A stretch of 28,612 bases of DNA from a virus, in IMG/VR virus record IMGVR_UViG_3300043411_002578, positions 1 to 28,612 of that record; one strand, 5' to 3'. The position numbers were made by a program, and so were the translations under genes. Position 1 is the first letter of the stretch. The number at the start of each line of letters is the position of its first letter. Below are positions 6,087 through 15,435 of this stretch, piece after piece. A model generated the notes under the pieces. It searched no databases, was not told the DNA's origin, and saw nothing but the letters and a program-made list of their open reading frames with translations.

Positions 6087-7705
6087 TAAAAGTCCCATTT
6101 ATCTAAGTTAACTAATTCAACAGTTGGTGGTTTATAATCTGTTAAACTGATATATTCATCCCACTTAGTAGCAAAATCTCCAGAATCAGACATTTCTTTC
6201 CATAATTTTTCAGCAAGTTGTTGATTTTTATTTTTTTTGTAATCAACAAATCTTTCTGAAAATTGTTTATCTGGTTCAGATAAATTTTTTCCAAGTTTAT
6301 TTTTGATTAAATTAGCTAGTAATACTTCTGCTTCTTTTAAATTGTTATAATTATATTTGGTATTCCAAAAAGAAGCGGCTTTTTGTGTTGCAATTTCATT
6401 AATATAATTTTCTATTATGTCAATTTCATTAGAAGCTAAATATCCTTTAAAAATTTCATCAATCATTTCTCCATAATTAGGGAAATGATCATTTTTTAAA
6501 TTTGTAGTTTCTATTTCATGTTTAATTTTTGATATGCTATTAAATTTTTTTTTTAATTCTGTCGATGCAGTTTTATAAGATGCATTTTTAGATTTAAGAA
6601 ACTTTTCAAAAGGAGTAAGTTCTTTTTGGTTTTCTTTTTTTGCTTCTGGACTTGCTGAAGATGAATCAATAGTTACACCAGATTTTGAGATAATTTGGCG
6701 TAAATTATCTAAAGAAACAAGTTTATTATCTAAAGATTTATTAAAATCATTAGCTGAAGCTTTTAGCACTTCAAGAAGATCAAGAACATCTTCAACATCT
6801 GATTGAACAACATATTCTTTTACTTTAGTTAGCCATTGCATGACAGTTGATTCTGGTCCTGAATTTAATGTTTCAAGGAAAGTTTTGACCGTATCAGTAG
6901 AATCAACAATAGCTTCGGTAAGATTTTTTATTTTTTTAATTGATTCTTCTATTTTTTTATCTTTTGAATTAGAAAAGATGGCAGAAGCTATATTTTTAGA
7001 TAAAGCAATTCTTTTATCTTTATCAGTTTCAGTTTTAATTTGTAGAACCAAGTTTGAAATAGAGTCTAATTCTTTTTCAAGATCATTATCAGTTGTAATT
7101 GTATCTTTTAGAAGTTTTTCAAAAGGAGCTAGGGTAGCAACTGATTTTGGATATTTATCTTTAACATCATCTAGTTGATCTAAGGTTTTTAGTATATCGT
7201 TTTTAAAACCTTGTGAATCTGGATGATTACCTGCATAGGCAGATGCACCACCAAGAAGCGCAACAGCACCAGCAATTAAATAAGGAGCGAGAACAATCAA
7301 TGGTGTAGCTTCTTTATAAAGTTGTTGAGTAATAGAATCTGCTAATTTAGCAGCTTGTTCTTGATTTTGATTATCAAGCATAAGTGCAATTTTAAGAGTA
7401 GAGTTTAATAAATCTTCGGAGGCAGAAATATATCTGGTATTATCATGAAAACCAGTAGGAGTTTTCAATGCCAACATAGACATAATATCTTGACGTTGTT
7501 GAACATTTTCGATAATTCCATTCATTTTATCATAAGAAGGACCTTGAACGATAGTTTCAGGATGAGCTTCTTCGACTAATTCTTTAACAGATTTTAATGG
7601 TAAATTGTAAACATCTTCAACCTTTTCTTCGGCTTTAGAAATCAAACCCATTTTTTCTGCTATTTTTGCATATTCATCAAAAATTTCACTATTTTTTAAT
7701 CTCAT
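6086..7705 (-). CDS. Large helical virion-cluster protein with one hydrophobic segment
   Basis: A 539-aa protein of unknown function. It is mostly helical and rich in Lys, Asp, Glu and Ser, with a strongly hydrophobic stretch at residues 134-158 (TPLIVLAPYLIAGAVALLGG) that could cross a membrane or be a buried helix. Just before it, residues ~100-130 carry the helical-hairpin pattern LKIALML...QAAKLADSI seen in other proteins of this block. The remainder looks like long coiled-coil or spectrin-like helices. The start overlaps the upstream stop by 4 nt, so it is co-translated with the 363-aa gene. Ejected or inner-head virion proteins of large phages often have this make-up, but that is inference. 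Confidence 0.5.
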   Translation of the reverse strand: MRLKNSEIFDEYAKIAEKMGLISKAEEKVEDVYNLPLKSVKELVEEAHPETIVQGPSYDKMNGIIENVQQRQDIMSMLALKTPTGFHDNTRYISASEDLLNSTLKIALMLDNQNQEQAAKLADSITQQLYKEATPLIVLAPYLIAGAVALLGGASAYAGNHPDSQGFKNDILKTLDQLDDVKDKYPKSVATLAPFEKLLKDTITTDNDLEKELDSISNLVLQIKTETDKDKRIALSKNIASAIFSNSKDKKIEESIKKIKNLTEAIVDSTDTVKTFLETLNSGPESTVMQWLTKVKEYVVQSDVEDVLDLLEVLKASANDFNKSLDNKLVSLDNLRQIISKSGVTIDSSSASPEAKKENQKELTPFEKFLKSKNASYKTASTELKKKFNSISKIKHEIETTNLKNDHFPNYGEMIDEIFKGYLASNEIDIIENYINEIATQKAASFWNTKYNYNNLKEAEVLLANLIKNKLGKNLSEPDKQFSERFVDYKKNKNQQLAEKLWKEMSDSGDFATKWDEYISLTDYKPPTVELVNLDKWDF

Positions 7706-8793
7706 AAGTTCCTAAGAATATCAGTTATAAAGGTATCAACAATTTGTTTTCTATTGGTAAATTCTTCTGGCATTACCATCTGATTTTTAGTAATATTTTC
7801 TGGTTTAGATTTTATTTTTCTAACAATATCTTTAAAATCAGATGATTGATATATTACATCAGATATATTATCATATTCCTTTAATTTTGGATAAAGATCT
7901 ATTGTCCATAATTTTAATGTGTTTTCTACTGAACCAAATAATGGTACGATCCAGAATTTTCTTTGTGGACCAGTTTTTACTTCTTTAATTTTATCTGGTA
8001 CATTTGTAGCTATATCATGAACCTTATTAAAACTATGTTCGACTTCTTGAGTAATGTTTTGTGTTGTTTCTTGAATTTTTTCTTCTGCTTTTGGAAGATG
8101 ATTTTTAAACAAAGAACCAACCATACCACCAACAGCCAAAATACCAAAGCCCTTTAAAAATGTTTTAAGCACCCAGATAACCAAACCAAGAATAACTCTT
8201 CTTGCTTTTCCTTTGCCTTGAGATTTTAAAGCATTTGTTAAACGATCACCAAGAACTTTATCCATCAAGCCTGGTTTTGATTTAGTTGAGTATTTTGATT
8301 CAACAAAGTCATCAAAAATACCAGCTGTTTTCATTTGATTATATTTAACAAAGTTGTTTAAGAAATCAATATGACTAGCATCAACAGATACGCCAGCAGC
8401 TGATTCGGCAGCTTCTGTAATATCAGAAGTTGAAATTGAACCAGATTCAATCTTTGGTTTTAAATAATCAAAGATTTTTGTTACTAATGTTTGCAAATTA
8501 AAACCAAATTCATTTGCAATTCCGTAAATTACTCCCAATAAAGGATGAACATTCCATAAAGTACCAGCAGCAATAACAGATAGAAAATCTGTTAAATGAC
8601 CACCTGGAGCTTCTCCAGAAAACTGTTCTTGCATTTGACTTTTGGCAAAGGAAGTAACCGAAGATAAAACAGAACCATTCAAAAAAGACATAACTTCATC
8701 TGTTAATCCGGCAGTTTTGGTCATGCCAAAAACTTCTTGATTAAAGTTTAAGATAGCTTGTGTTTCTTTTAGAAAGAGTAAGTCTTGGTTCAT
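7702..8793 (-). CDS. Virion-cluster protein with hydrophobic segments
   Basis: A 363-aa protein of unknown function. Two hydrophobic regions stand out: residues ~66-98 (FLSVIAAGTLW...PLLGVIYGIA) and ~199-229 (VILGLVIWVLKTFLKGFGIL continuing AVGGMVGSLF), the second preceded by a basic KGKARR. A helical, amphipathic region follows (KAEEKIQETTQNITQEVEHS). The motif KTAG[LI] occurs twice (residues 26-30 and 155-159), in MTKTAGL and QMKTAGI. It shares a 4-nt overlap with the next gene and directly follows the 1122-aa gene. Membrane-active or internal virion proteins are possible; no enzyme motif is visible. Confidence 0.5.
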   Translation of the reverse strand: MNQDLLFLKETQAILNFNQEVFGMTKTAGLTDEVMSFLNGSVLSSVTSFAKSQMQEQFSGEAPGGHLTDFLSVIAAGTLWNVHPLLGVIYGIANEFGFNLQTLVTKIFDYLKPKIESGSISTSDITEAAESAAGVSVDASHIDFLNNFVKYNQMKTAGIFDDFVESKYSTKSKPGLMDKVLGDRLTNALKSQGKGKARRVILGLVIWVLKTFLKGFGILAVGGMVGSLFKNHLPKAEEKIQETTQNITQEVEHSFNKVHDIATNVPDKIKEVKTGPQRKFWIVPLFGSVENTLKLWTIDLYPKLKEYDNISDVIYQSSDFKDIVRKIKSKPENITKNQMVMPEEFTNRKQIVDTFITDILRNL

Positions 8794-11700
8794 TTATCTA
8801 CTTAAAAAGTTTTGAAGTTGTTCTAGATGTTTTTCAATTAAGACAATCCAACGAGAGTGTACCAATTGAATTTGTTCAGCTAGGTTTGGTTGTGCTTGTT
8901 GGAATTTTTGTGAAGCTTCTGGCATTTGTTTCTTTAAATTCCACAAGAATTGTCTATATTGAAGAACAGGATAAAGATTGGCTAACATTTGTTCTGATTG
9001 TTGATATTTTGGCATAGCAGCAATTGGTAATCTACCTTTGCCTGCAAGCTCAGCGGTTAATACTCCATTATCATTTCTTAAATTAGCCAATGCATATGCA
9101 TTTAAATTGAAGAATAGAACTTGAAGAGATTCTGCTGAAATATCTGCATTTGCAAATAATCTGGATGCAGTATTGACTGCTTGTTCTTTATTCATTAAAT
9201 CATAAATTAAAGAACCTTTATATAATTGATTTGCAAGTGGGAAGTAATCACCAGATACTACAAGCTTAGTTCCATCAAACGGAACTTGTGTTGATTCTGG
9301 AGAACCTGAATCAAAAGTGATACCTTCCATATTTGCACTGCCTGGAGATATTGAATCTCCAGATTTTCCTTTACCAGAACGCATGTCTGATAAACTTGTG
9401 CCACTAAGTGGAAGACTTTCTAAGCTCTTTGCATCAAGTAATACTGATTTACCTTCATCTGAGTTAACATCAATATTAAAAGATTTTACCAATCTATTAA
9501 ATTCGGTTGCAAGATTTTTCCACATACCAGCAAGAACTTTAGCATTTTGTTTAACTGATAAAGATGTATTTGTATATAAATTAGAAACTAATTGATATAA
9601 ACCCGCAAAAATATCATTTATCCATTGATCAACAGTGAATCCACCTTGATTTTCTGGGAAAATTTTATTAGCTGCTAAGAACTTATTAAAATCTTTTAAG
9701 CTATTTAAGCTTTCAGTTGTTAAAGCAGTTTCTCCTTGTTGAAGACCTGGACCAATTTTGGTTAGAACAGTTCCTTTTACATTTGATAAAGCATCTGCAA
9801 CTGAACCGCCAAGAGTTCTAATGGTAGTGGCAATTAATTCTGAATTTTTGGTTGCCTTTTCTTTTAGTTGACCTTCATCAATATTCATGAAAGGACCAAC
9901 TTCAACTACAGCTGCATCTTTAAATTCTTTGGCTGCTTTTAAGGCATTGGCAGTATTTGGTCCCCAATCTCCATCTAAAGAACTTGGGTCTGTACTATTT
10001 TTACCTACCAAGAACAACTTAGTTATTGCAGTAGAATATGAAGATCTATCGCTTCTTGTATTTAGTGTATTGCCAAGATTGATTAATAAGGCTTGCATTC
10101 TTTGTACTGCTTTTTTACCTTCTGTTAATTCTTTGGCTGGACCAGCTTTTTGTGAGCCAACATTACCACTGCTTGCAGGAGCTTTGGAAGCTGGGGCACC
10201 AGGCAAAGACATACCATCAGCTTGTTTAATAATGTTATTTATTAAAAAAGATTCTTTAATATTATTTGCAGCTAGATAGTTTTCCTTCGTAGCAGAAATC
10301 CATTTTTTTAATGAATTAAGATTGCTTACAGGTAACCAGGCAAGATTTGGACTTGATTGAATTTGTTGTTTGATAACAGCAAAGGTACTTGGAGTTTCTT
10401 TTTTAGAAACTACTGCTAACAAACTATCTAAAGTCTTTTTTTGAGAAATTAATTGAGTAATTTGTTCTTTTGTTAATTTATCTCTGTTTTGTTGATAATA
10501 TTTTGTAAGCTCAGAGCTTGAAATTGCAATTTCTGATTGCATTATTTTTAAATCTTCATCTGGAACTACCGAATCAGCACTAGTAATTTGAATTGTTGCT
10601 AATTCTTCAGTACCTTTTTGTAAAATTGCTCTTAATTTACCAACATTACCAAGAAAAACTGATACATTAGTAAGTTGATTTAGATAATAAAATTCATTAT
10701 CTGATTTTAATAATTTACTTATGTATTCACCATAACTGCTTAGTTTAGAATTTACTGTTGAGATTACTTGTAATGTATATGATGTTGATTTTTTGATTGG
10801 AGGCAACTCATTTACAGCAGTAACTAAAGAGGTTATATCAAATTTGCTTTGCAATGATTTGGTTGCATTTGCTTTAAATTCTGCAATCTTTTCAGCTGAG
10901 AGTATAGTTGCCCATTCATTTTGAAATTTTTTCAAAATATCATCAGCTAATAATCCAAGGCTTTCATTTTTGCTAAATTCTGTAATTTCAGCATAAGCAT
11001 TATCTTTTGAATCTTCTTTTATAGTACCCTTGACTGTCCATAAACTTGATGGATTTAGTACTAAAATAGGATTGTTTGCAGCCGTTTCTGCAATAATTTT
11101 ACTACGACCTTTATGTGGATCATTTAATCCACCCAATTCATTTTTACCACCAAGTCCAAATGGAACTAAAGTTAAATCTTTAACTTCATCTGACACTAAT
11201 TCCTTATTAAAAACCAATCCAGTAAAATCAGCTGCTTTATAATAAGAACCAGAAGCAAATTGGTTAGCAATTTCAGGAGCGGTTACATAAGCTTTAACCC
11301 ATCCTAACAAACCATTATAACCTGCAGCATCATTTGAAAACTTATTCAACATGGCTGAAATTGATTCTTTTGATACTTCAAAACTTTCGCCGCTAGAAAC
11401 TACAACCCACTTTCTAACAAATTTTAGCAATTCGCCTAAATCAGTTTTAGTAAAGGTTGCAAAAGCTCCAGCAAATGTAGGATTGTTTAATTTAGCTAAA
11501 GATACTGAAAGATTTTCGTCTGGTATTGTTAATGATTGATAAAAAGTAGTTACTGCTTCAGAAAATGAAGTTTTTAAAGCATCAAGCTTTTCATTTGCTG
11601 CTTTGATATTTTCTTTTGATTTTTCATCAAATTCTAATTCAAGCTCCTCGGCTCCATCAATATTTTTTTCTTTTGAATCTGCTTTTTCTAATTGTGAATC

Positions 11701-12162
11701 TAAAGGCTCGCCAACAGTTTGTGCAATTTTGAAAACTTTATAAAGTTCTTCAGCCACTGCAAGTTTTGGTTGGTGATTTAATGTTTCAATGATTTTACGT
11801 TGACGTTCTAAGTTGTTGTGGATTTTGCCTAGCCCTGATGTTGTTGGAAATAATTCCTTATCATCTCTGTGAGCAAATTCTAACATTGAACGACTTTGTT
11901 GGTCAATCAATTCTGAGAATTGAGACGCAGCTTGTTTATATGAGAAAAAGTTATTAACAAGCTCAGTAGCTTCTTTTTTCATATTAATAGAATTTAAATG
12001 ACTAGCTAGAGTCATTATGTTTTGTTCTAAATCAGAAGAAATACTAATTGGAGCAGATGCCTTTTTTACAAGACTAACTTCTTCTTTAAACCATTTTTTA
12101 TCAAGAGCTTTTTTATAGAATTCTTGTAAAACTGGGCTACTAATAAAAGACTTATTAGACAT
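8794..12162 (-). CDS. Giant virion-cluster protein (1122 aa) with a peptidoglycan-binding-like segment
   Basis: A very long, largely helical protein with no recognised enzyme domain. Residues ~15-45 include FYKKAL and VKKAS, and ~48-72 carry the helical-hairpin motif (TLASHLNSINMKKEATELV). A low-complexity Ala/Pro/Ser linker lies at ~655-680. Residues ~685-748 resemble a PG_binding_1 domain (VQRMQALLINLG ... LDGDWGPNTANALKAAKEF), where DGDWGPNTANAL matches the DG-x-x-G-x-x-T core of that family. A second Ser/Gly/Pro-rich linker lies at ~945-990. The ATG follows the previous gene with a one-base TAATG overlap. Large phages often have one or more giant structural proteins near the capsid genes; a tail or inner-head protein that meets the cell wall fits best. 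Confidence 0.5.
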   Translation of the reverse strand: MSNKSFISSPVLQEFYKKALDKKWFKEEVSLVKKASAPISISSDLEQNIMTLASHLNSINMKKEATELVNNFFSYKQAASQFSELIDQQSRSMLEFAHRDDKELFPTTSGLGKIHNNLERQRKIIETLNHQPKLAVAEELYKVFKIAQTVGEPLDSQLEKADSKEKNIDGAEELELEFDEKSKENIKAANEKLDALKTSFSEAVTTFYQSLTIPDENLSVSLAKLNNPTFAGAFATFTKTDLGELLKFVRKWVVVSSGESFEVSKESISAMLNKFSNDAAGYNGLLGWVKAYVTAPEIANQFASGSYYKAADFTGLVFNKELVSDEVKDLTLVPFGLGGKNELGGLNDPHKGRSKIIAETAANNPILVLNPSSLWTVKGTIKEDSKDNAYAEITEFSKNESLGLLADDILKKFQNEWATILSAEKIAEFKANATKSLQSKFDITSLVTAVNELPPIKKSTSYTLQVISTVNSKLSSYGEYISKLLKSDNEFYYLNQLTNVSVFLGNVGKLRAILQKGTEELATIQITSADSVVPDEDLKIMQSEIAISSSELTKYYQQNRDKLTKEQITQLISQKKTLDSLLAVVSKKETPSTFAVIKQQIQSSPNLAWLPVSNLNSLKKWISATKENYLAANNIKESFLINNIIKQADGMSLPGAPASKAPASSGNVGSQKAGPAKELTEGKKAVQRMQALLINLGNTLNTRSDRSSYSTAITKLFLVGKNSTDPSSLDGDWGPNTANALKAAKEFKDAAVVEVGPFMNIDEGQLKEKATKNSELIATTIRTLGGSVADALSNVKGTVLTKIGPGLQQGETALTTESLNSLKDFNKFLAANKIFPENQGGFTVDQWINDIFAGLYQLVSNLYTNTSLSVKQNAKVLAGMWKNLATEFNRLVKSFNIDVNSDEGKSVLLDAKSLESLPLSGTSLSDMRSGKGKSGDSISPGSANMEGITFDSGSPESTQVPFDGTKLVVSGDYFPLANQLYKGSLIYDLMNKEQAVNTASRLFANADISAESLQVLFFNLNAYALANLRNDNGVLTAELAGKGRLPIAAMPKYQQSEQMLANLYPVLQYRQFLWNLKKQMPEASQKFQQAQPNLAEQIQLVHSRWIVLIEKHLEQLQNFLSR

Positions 12163-12428
12163 TATTGATCCTCATCTAAATTAAGCATCATAATTGCAGC
12201 TTGTTGTGCCTTTGGCAAAATGCTAGACCCTTCTGCAATTTTTTCTTGGAGTTTTCTAAATTGATATTTTAGGATAATATCTTCTTTAATTTCTGCTTGT
12301 AGCTCAAAAAAATTACTAAACACTTCCTTTTCTTCTTTCAAAGAAGCTTGTTTTTCAGTGTTTTCAATTTCATTAAGAAATTGATCGTAAGAGCTAAAAA
12401 TTTCTGAATCATTAAATTCTTTAGTCAT
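12162..12428 (-). CDS. Small helical virion-cluster protein
   Basis: An 88-aa acidic, helical protein of unknown function (MTKEFNDSEIFSSYDQFLNE...EKQASLKEEKEVFSNFFEL). AAAGGA stands 4 nt before the start. It contains the KQAS motif that recurs near the N-termini of neighbours, and its stop overlaps the start of the 1122-aa gene, suggesting that the two are made together. Confidence 0.6.
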   Translation of the reverse strand: MTKEFNDSEIFSSYDQFLNEIENTEKQASLKEEKEVFSNFFELQAEIKEDIILKYQFRKLQEKIAEGSSILPKAQQAAIMMLNLDEDQ

Positions 12429-12467
12429 TTTATCCTTTAAAATATGCCTCTTAACTATGTCAAATTA

Positions 12468-12839
12468 TTATATCCATTCAATTGTTAATATATTGTTTCT
12501 GACATTTTTTACATAGCCTAGCAATACACTTTCCTCTGAATGTTTAATATTAGTTATCAAACCAGTCGTTGAACCATAGATAAAGTCATGTTCTTTATAA
12601 TTAGAACATTCAAACAAACTAGTTTCAAATACCATTGATTCATAAGCAATATAATAGATATTATTAACAATTTTTTCTATTATTCCAAAAGGTTTTAGAT
12701 TAACAGCTAAGGTAAATCCATAATCTTGTAAAGAAACAAGATTGCCTTCTTTATAACTTAAAGTATCTATGGGTAATAATATAATGGAGCTGGCTAGACT
12801 TTCAATAATCTTCACAACATTAACTTGAATTCTAACCAT
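12468..12839 (-). CDS. Small beta-rich protein, unknown
   Basis: A 123-aa protein of alternating hydrophobic and polar residues, probably all-beta (VVKIIESLASSIILLPIDTL; LVSLQDYGFTLAVNLKPFGI; VLLGYVKNVRNNILTIEWI). It overlaps the end of the upstream 232-aa gene by 28 nt and has no clear ribosome site, so it probably depends on translation of that gene. The SH3-like or barrel look suggests a small structural or joining protein; no function can be assigned. Confidence 0.5.
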   Translation of the reverse strand: MVRIQVNVVKIIESLASSIILLPIDTLSYKEGNLVSLQDYGFTLAVNLKPFGIIEKIVNNIYYIAYESMVFETSLFECSNYKEHDFIYGSTTGLITNIKHSEESVLLGYVKNVRNNILTIEWI

Positions 12840-13510
12840 GGAGTTAATAGAGTTGGAGGACCTGTGACTATGCCAATTACAGGAAAGGTTTCATCAATTC
12901 TTTCACTAGTAATTTTACCATCTTGTCCACAAAACAACGTTGTATTTAAACCATAATCCGCTGAAGTATCATAAATATCTGTAGCTGCAATAATTCTTCC
13001 AAACCAAATGGTTACTCTACCGCTGGAGTTAGTTGTGTCATCGCTTGGAATATTTGGAATTCTATAACTATATCTAACTACTGTTCTAATACTATCTGGA
13101 ATGCCATCCCCATCTTCATCATAATTTAATTCAGTACCAGCTGGAAATGTAATAATACCGTTGGTTTCATTAAGCATAACATCACAAGGTATGCTAACGA
13201 AAGACCCAGGAAGAACATAAGGATTTACAAGTTCAGCTTTTTCATTATAAGTACTTATTAATTTAGAACCAGAAGTAGAAACATTATGTACATTGGCAAT
13301 TACTACTTCATCCCATGCCGCAGCAGAGAAGGCAGATAGCTTATAATCATCAATAATACCAATTGGTGCTCTTCCATCAGAAGTACCACACACAATTTGA
13401 TTACCATGAGTTGTTAATTGAGCTACATAGCCAGGTTCAAATTGAGAATTTGGATCAACTAAATAGTCACCATAAGCCATTGCTCCGTTGGTATGAAGTA
13501 CTCTAAACAT
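12812..13510 (-). CDS. Beta-rich virion protein with a calcium-binding-type loop
   Basis: A 232-aa Gly/Thr/Val-rich, beta-patterned protein (GDYLVDPNSQFEPGYVAQLT; GNQIVCGTSDGRAPIGIIDD). Residues 131-140 read DEDGDGIPDS, a D-x-D-x-D-G-x-x-D loop like those of EF-hand, dockerin or thrombospondin type 3 calcium sites. This suggests a calcium-stabilised surface or fibre protein. An AAAGGA lies 14 nt before the ATG, farther than ideal. The overall look is like head or tail surface proteins of phages; the exact role is unknown. Confidence 0.55.
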   Translation of the reverse strand: MFRVLHTNGAMAYGDYLVDPNSQFEPGYVAQLTTHGNQIVCGTSDGRAPIGIIDDYKLSAFSAAAWDEVVIANVHNVSTSGSKLISTYNEKAELVNPYVLPGSFVSIPCDVMLNETNGIITFPAGTELNYDEDGDGIPDSIRTVVRYSYRIPNIPSDDTTNSSGRVTIWFGRIIAATDIYDTSADYGLNTTLFCGQDGKITSERIDETFPVIGIVTGPPTLLTPWLEFKLML

Positions 13511-13533
13511 ACTGTCTTATATATCCTTTGATT

Positions 13534-14037
13534 TTAATCCTCAAGATTAAAATTGTTTAACATGCTATTAAGTACGCTTTTTGCTGATAATTCAAAAAGA
13601 TTTTCAAATGTTTTTAATTCATATTCTGTAGGCTCTCTTTCTAATAAATCAGCAAGAACAGATATGTGTAAAATATTTGGCTTCAATGAATCTTTTAGTT
13701 TTTCTTTAGGAGTAAATTGTGCCATTCTTTTGGCAATTACAGCTAATTCTTTGGCTGATAATTCTGGAGTGGTAACTTCATCCATAAAAACATCTTCTGC
13801 ATGAGAAGCATCATCATCAGAACTTTCATCTAAAGCAATTTTTGACATTAGTGAAGTTAATTGTTTGGCTTGTACAGAAAGACCTAATTCTTCAAATATT
13901 TCACAAGCACAATTAATTAATTTAAAGCTATCATCTTTATATTGTTGTTTTAAATTTGCTTCTTTTTTATCAAAAGCTTCAAGCTTTGCATCAAAATCAT
14001 TAAGAAGGTCTAATTCTGAAAAGTTTTCTTTAAACAT
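13534..14037 (-). CDS. Helical, acidic virion-cluster protein with the shared hairpin module
   Basis: A 167-aa protein of unknown function. Residues ~39-66 (KLINCACEIFEELGLSVQAK) match the helical-hairpin module seen in neighbours. An acidic patch ESSDDDASHAEDVFMDE follows, and the C-terminal half is again helical (LADLLEREPTEYELKTFENL). AGGA stands 5 nt before the ATG, which overlaps the previous stop by one base (TAATG). Confidence 0.6.
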   Translation of the reverse strand: MFKENFSELDLLNDFDAKLEAFDKKEANLKQQYKDDSFKLINCACEIFEELGLSVQAKQLTSLMSKIALDESSDDDASHAEDVFMDEVTTPELSAKELAVIAKRMAQFTPKEKLKDSLKPNILHISVLADLLEREPTEYELKTFENLFELSAKSVLNSMLNNFNLED

Positions 14038-14219
14038 TATTGTCCTAATGATTTTGTGGTAGATTCCATTATACTTGTTACTAATTCTGCTTCTTTATTT
14101 AATTCAGCAGTTTCTAATAATTCAGCAGCTTTATTAAGACAATGAAAAGCGATTAACAATTTGTCAGATTTATCACTATTTAATTGTTTTTGCATTTCAA
14201 GAGCATAGTCAATTTTCAT
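14037..14219 (-). CDS. 60-aa protein made almost only of the shared helical hairpin
   Basis: This tiny protein consists mainly of the module common to this block (residues ~22-52, FHCLNKAAELLETAELNKEA). An AAGGA ribosome site stands before the ATG and the stop overlaps the next start (TAATG), so it is a real gene in the operon. Function unknown; a small oligomeric or chaperone-like head protein is conceivable. Confidence 0.65.
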   Translation of the reverse strand: MKIDYALEMQKQLNSDKSDKLLIAFHCLNKAAELLETAELNKEAELVTSIMESTTKSLGQ

Positions 14220-14227
14220 AGCAATCC

Positions 14228-15139
14228 TTAGTATTCGTTATTCTTTAAAAGTTCTAAAATTTCTCTTTCTGATAAATCTTCATCTTCAAAAGCTTCATCA
14301 AAACTTAAATCTTCTGAATCAGGGGCGCCCTCTAATTCTTCATCATCAAATAAAGAGCCATCAGAGTCATCACCCAAGTCAAAATCTTTGCCTAAAAAAC
14401 CACCTGGTAAGTTAAGTTCTTCATCTAAACCTTTGTTTTTATGAACTTCAACTTCAACTCCTTGACCTTTTAACCAATCAACAAGTTCTTGGTCGAATTC
14501 TGACATACTTTCTTCTGATTCTGCTTGTTTTAAAAACAAATCTAGTTGAGTATTAGCTTCTTTAATTTCTTTTAATAGTTCATCTTGTTCTTCTTCTGAA
14601 ACATCAGGTGTTGGTTCAGAATCTGGTAGTGTTTCTAGTAAACTATCTAAGCGGCGTTCATTAACTTTTTTATTTCTAATTTGTGTAAATAAATCTTTTA
14701 ATTCAGGATCGTTTAGAATTTCAGAAATTTCGCCATAAGCTGGGTCTCTTTCCAATTCATCAAGTTCTTCTTCTAGACTTTTTGTTTCTTTACCAGAAAA
14801 GTCAGTATGTTCTGATGATAATGAAGGAGTATTTAATAGTTCTTGCATAGTAACATCATTACTATCTTCAACACAATCCTTAGCATCTGCACAGTCTTTA
14901 ACATCATTATGAGTTAAACAACTAGCAGCTTTGGTTACTAATACAGAAGCAATTACAAAACCTTTATTCTCAAGAGCTTCAGATGCTTGAAGCATTAATT
15001 CAACAAGTTGATCTGGTTGACTTTTGGATAAATCAACTACTTTTTCATCAGAAGCTTGTTTGTAGAATTTAGTAATCTCAGGTTTATGAAGATTTTCAAA
15101 CATAGCTTTTGCAACAGAATCAGCGACTGATCTTTTCAT
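14228..15139 (-). CDS. Highly acidic virion-cluster protein with the shared hairpin module
   Basis: A 303-aa protein. The N-terminal part has FYKQAS (residues 25-30) and the helical-hairpin module (~47-72, LMLQASEALENKGFVIASVL). The rest is extremely rich in Asp and Glu (LEEELDELERDPAYGEISEI; DFDLGDDSDGSLFDDEELEG) and ends in a short helix LSEREILELLKNNEY. Three cysteines cluster near residues 74-89. The acid-rich body resembles phage scaffold-like or DNA-mimicking proteins, but no family is recognised. AAGGA precedes the ATG, which overlaps the preceding stop (TAATG). Confidence 0.6.
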   Translation of the reverse strand: MKRSVADSVAKAMFENLHKPEITKFYKQASDEKVVDLSKSQPDQLVELMLQASEALENKGFVIASVLVTKAASCLTHNDVKDCADAKDCVEDSNDVTMQELLNTPSLSSEHTDFSGKETKSLEEELDELERDPAYGEISEILNDPELKDLFTQIRNKKVNERRLDSLLETLPDSEPTPDVSEEEQDELLKEIKEANTQLDLFLKQAESEESMSEFDQELVDWLKGQGVEVEVHKNKGLDEELNLPGGFLGKDFDLGDDSDGSLFDDEELEGAPDSEDLSFDEAFEDEDLSEREILELLKNNEY

Positions 15140-15399
15140 TATTTATCCTTATTTCCTAACATTTCATTAATTTGTTTAATTTCTAAATCTGGATTTTCTT
15201 CTTCAATTGATAAAAGAGCTTCTTTTAAAAATTTGCTACTTTCAACATATCCTCTTTTATGTAATTCTTGAGAAAGTTCGGCAAGAACATAAAGTGTATT
15301 ATCTTTGCTAGCTTTTTTAGCCAAAGGCTTATACATGTCTTTAAAGCTATCTGATTGAAGAATTTGATTCATTGCAGTATCTATATTAAAACTTTTCAT
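15139..15399 (-). CDS. Small helical virion-cluster protein with the shared hairpin module
   Basis: 86 aa from the ATG at 15399, chosen because AAGGA stands 6 nt upstream; a longer frame from 15426 would add nine residues without a ribosome site. It contains MYKPLAKKAS and then the helical hairpin (LAELSQELHKRGYVESSKFL, ~39-58). Unknown function. It is the first gene after the terminator at 15436-15475, so it needs its own promoter or read-through. Confidence 0.65.
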   Translation of the reverse strand: MKSFNIDTAMNQILQSDSFKDMYKPLAKKASKDNTLYVLAELSQELHKRGYVESSKFLKEALLSIEEENPDLEIKQINEMLGNKDK

Positions 15400-15435
15400 G
15401 TTTGATCCTTGTACTAAATATATCAAAAAAATAGC

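Noticed and set aside
9887-10279. Open frame of 130 aa on the + strand
   Set aside because: An antisense shadow inside the 1122-aa gene with no ribosome site; its position is explained by the low stop density opposite an Ala/Lys-rich linker.
15400-15426. N-terminal extension MIYLVQGSN of the small helical protein
   Set aside because: The extension overlaps the AAGGA ribosome site that serves the inner ATG at 15399.
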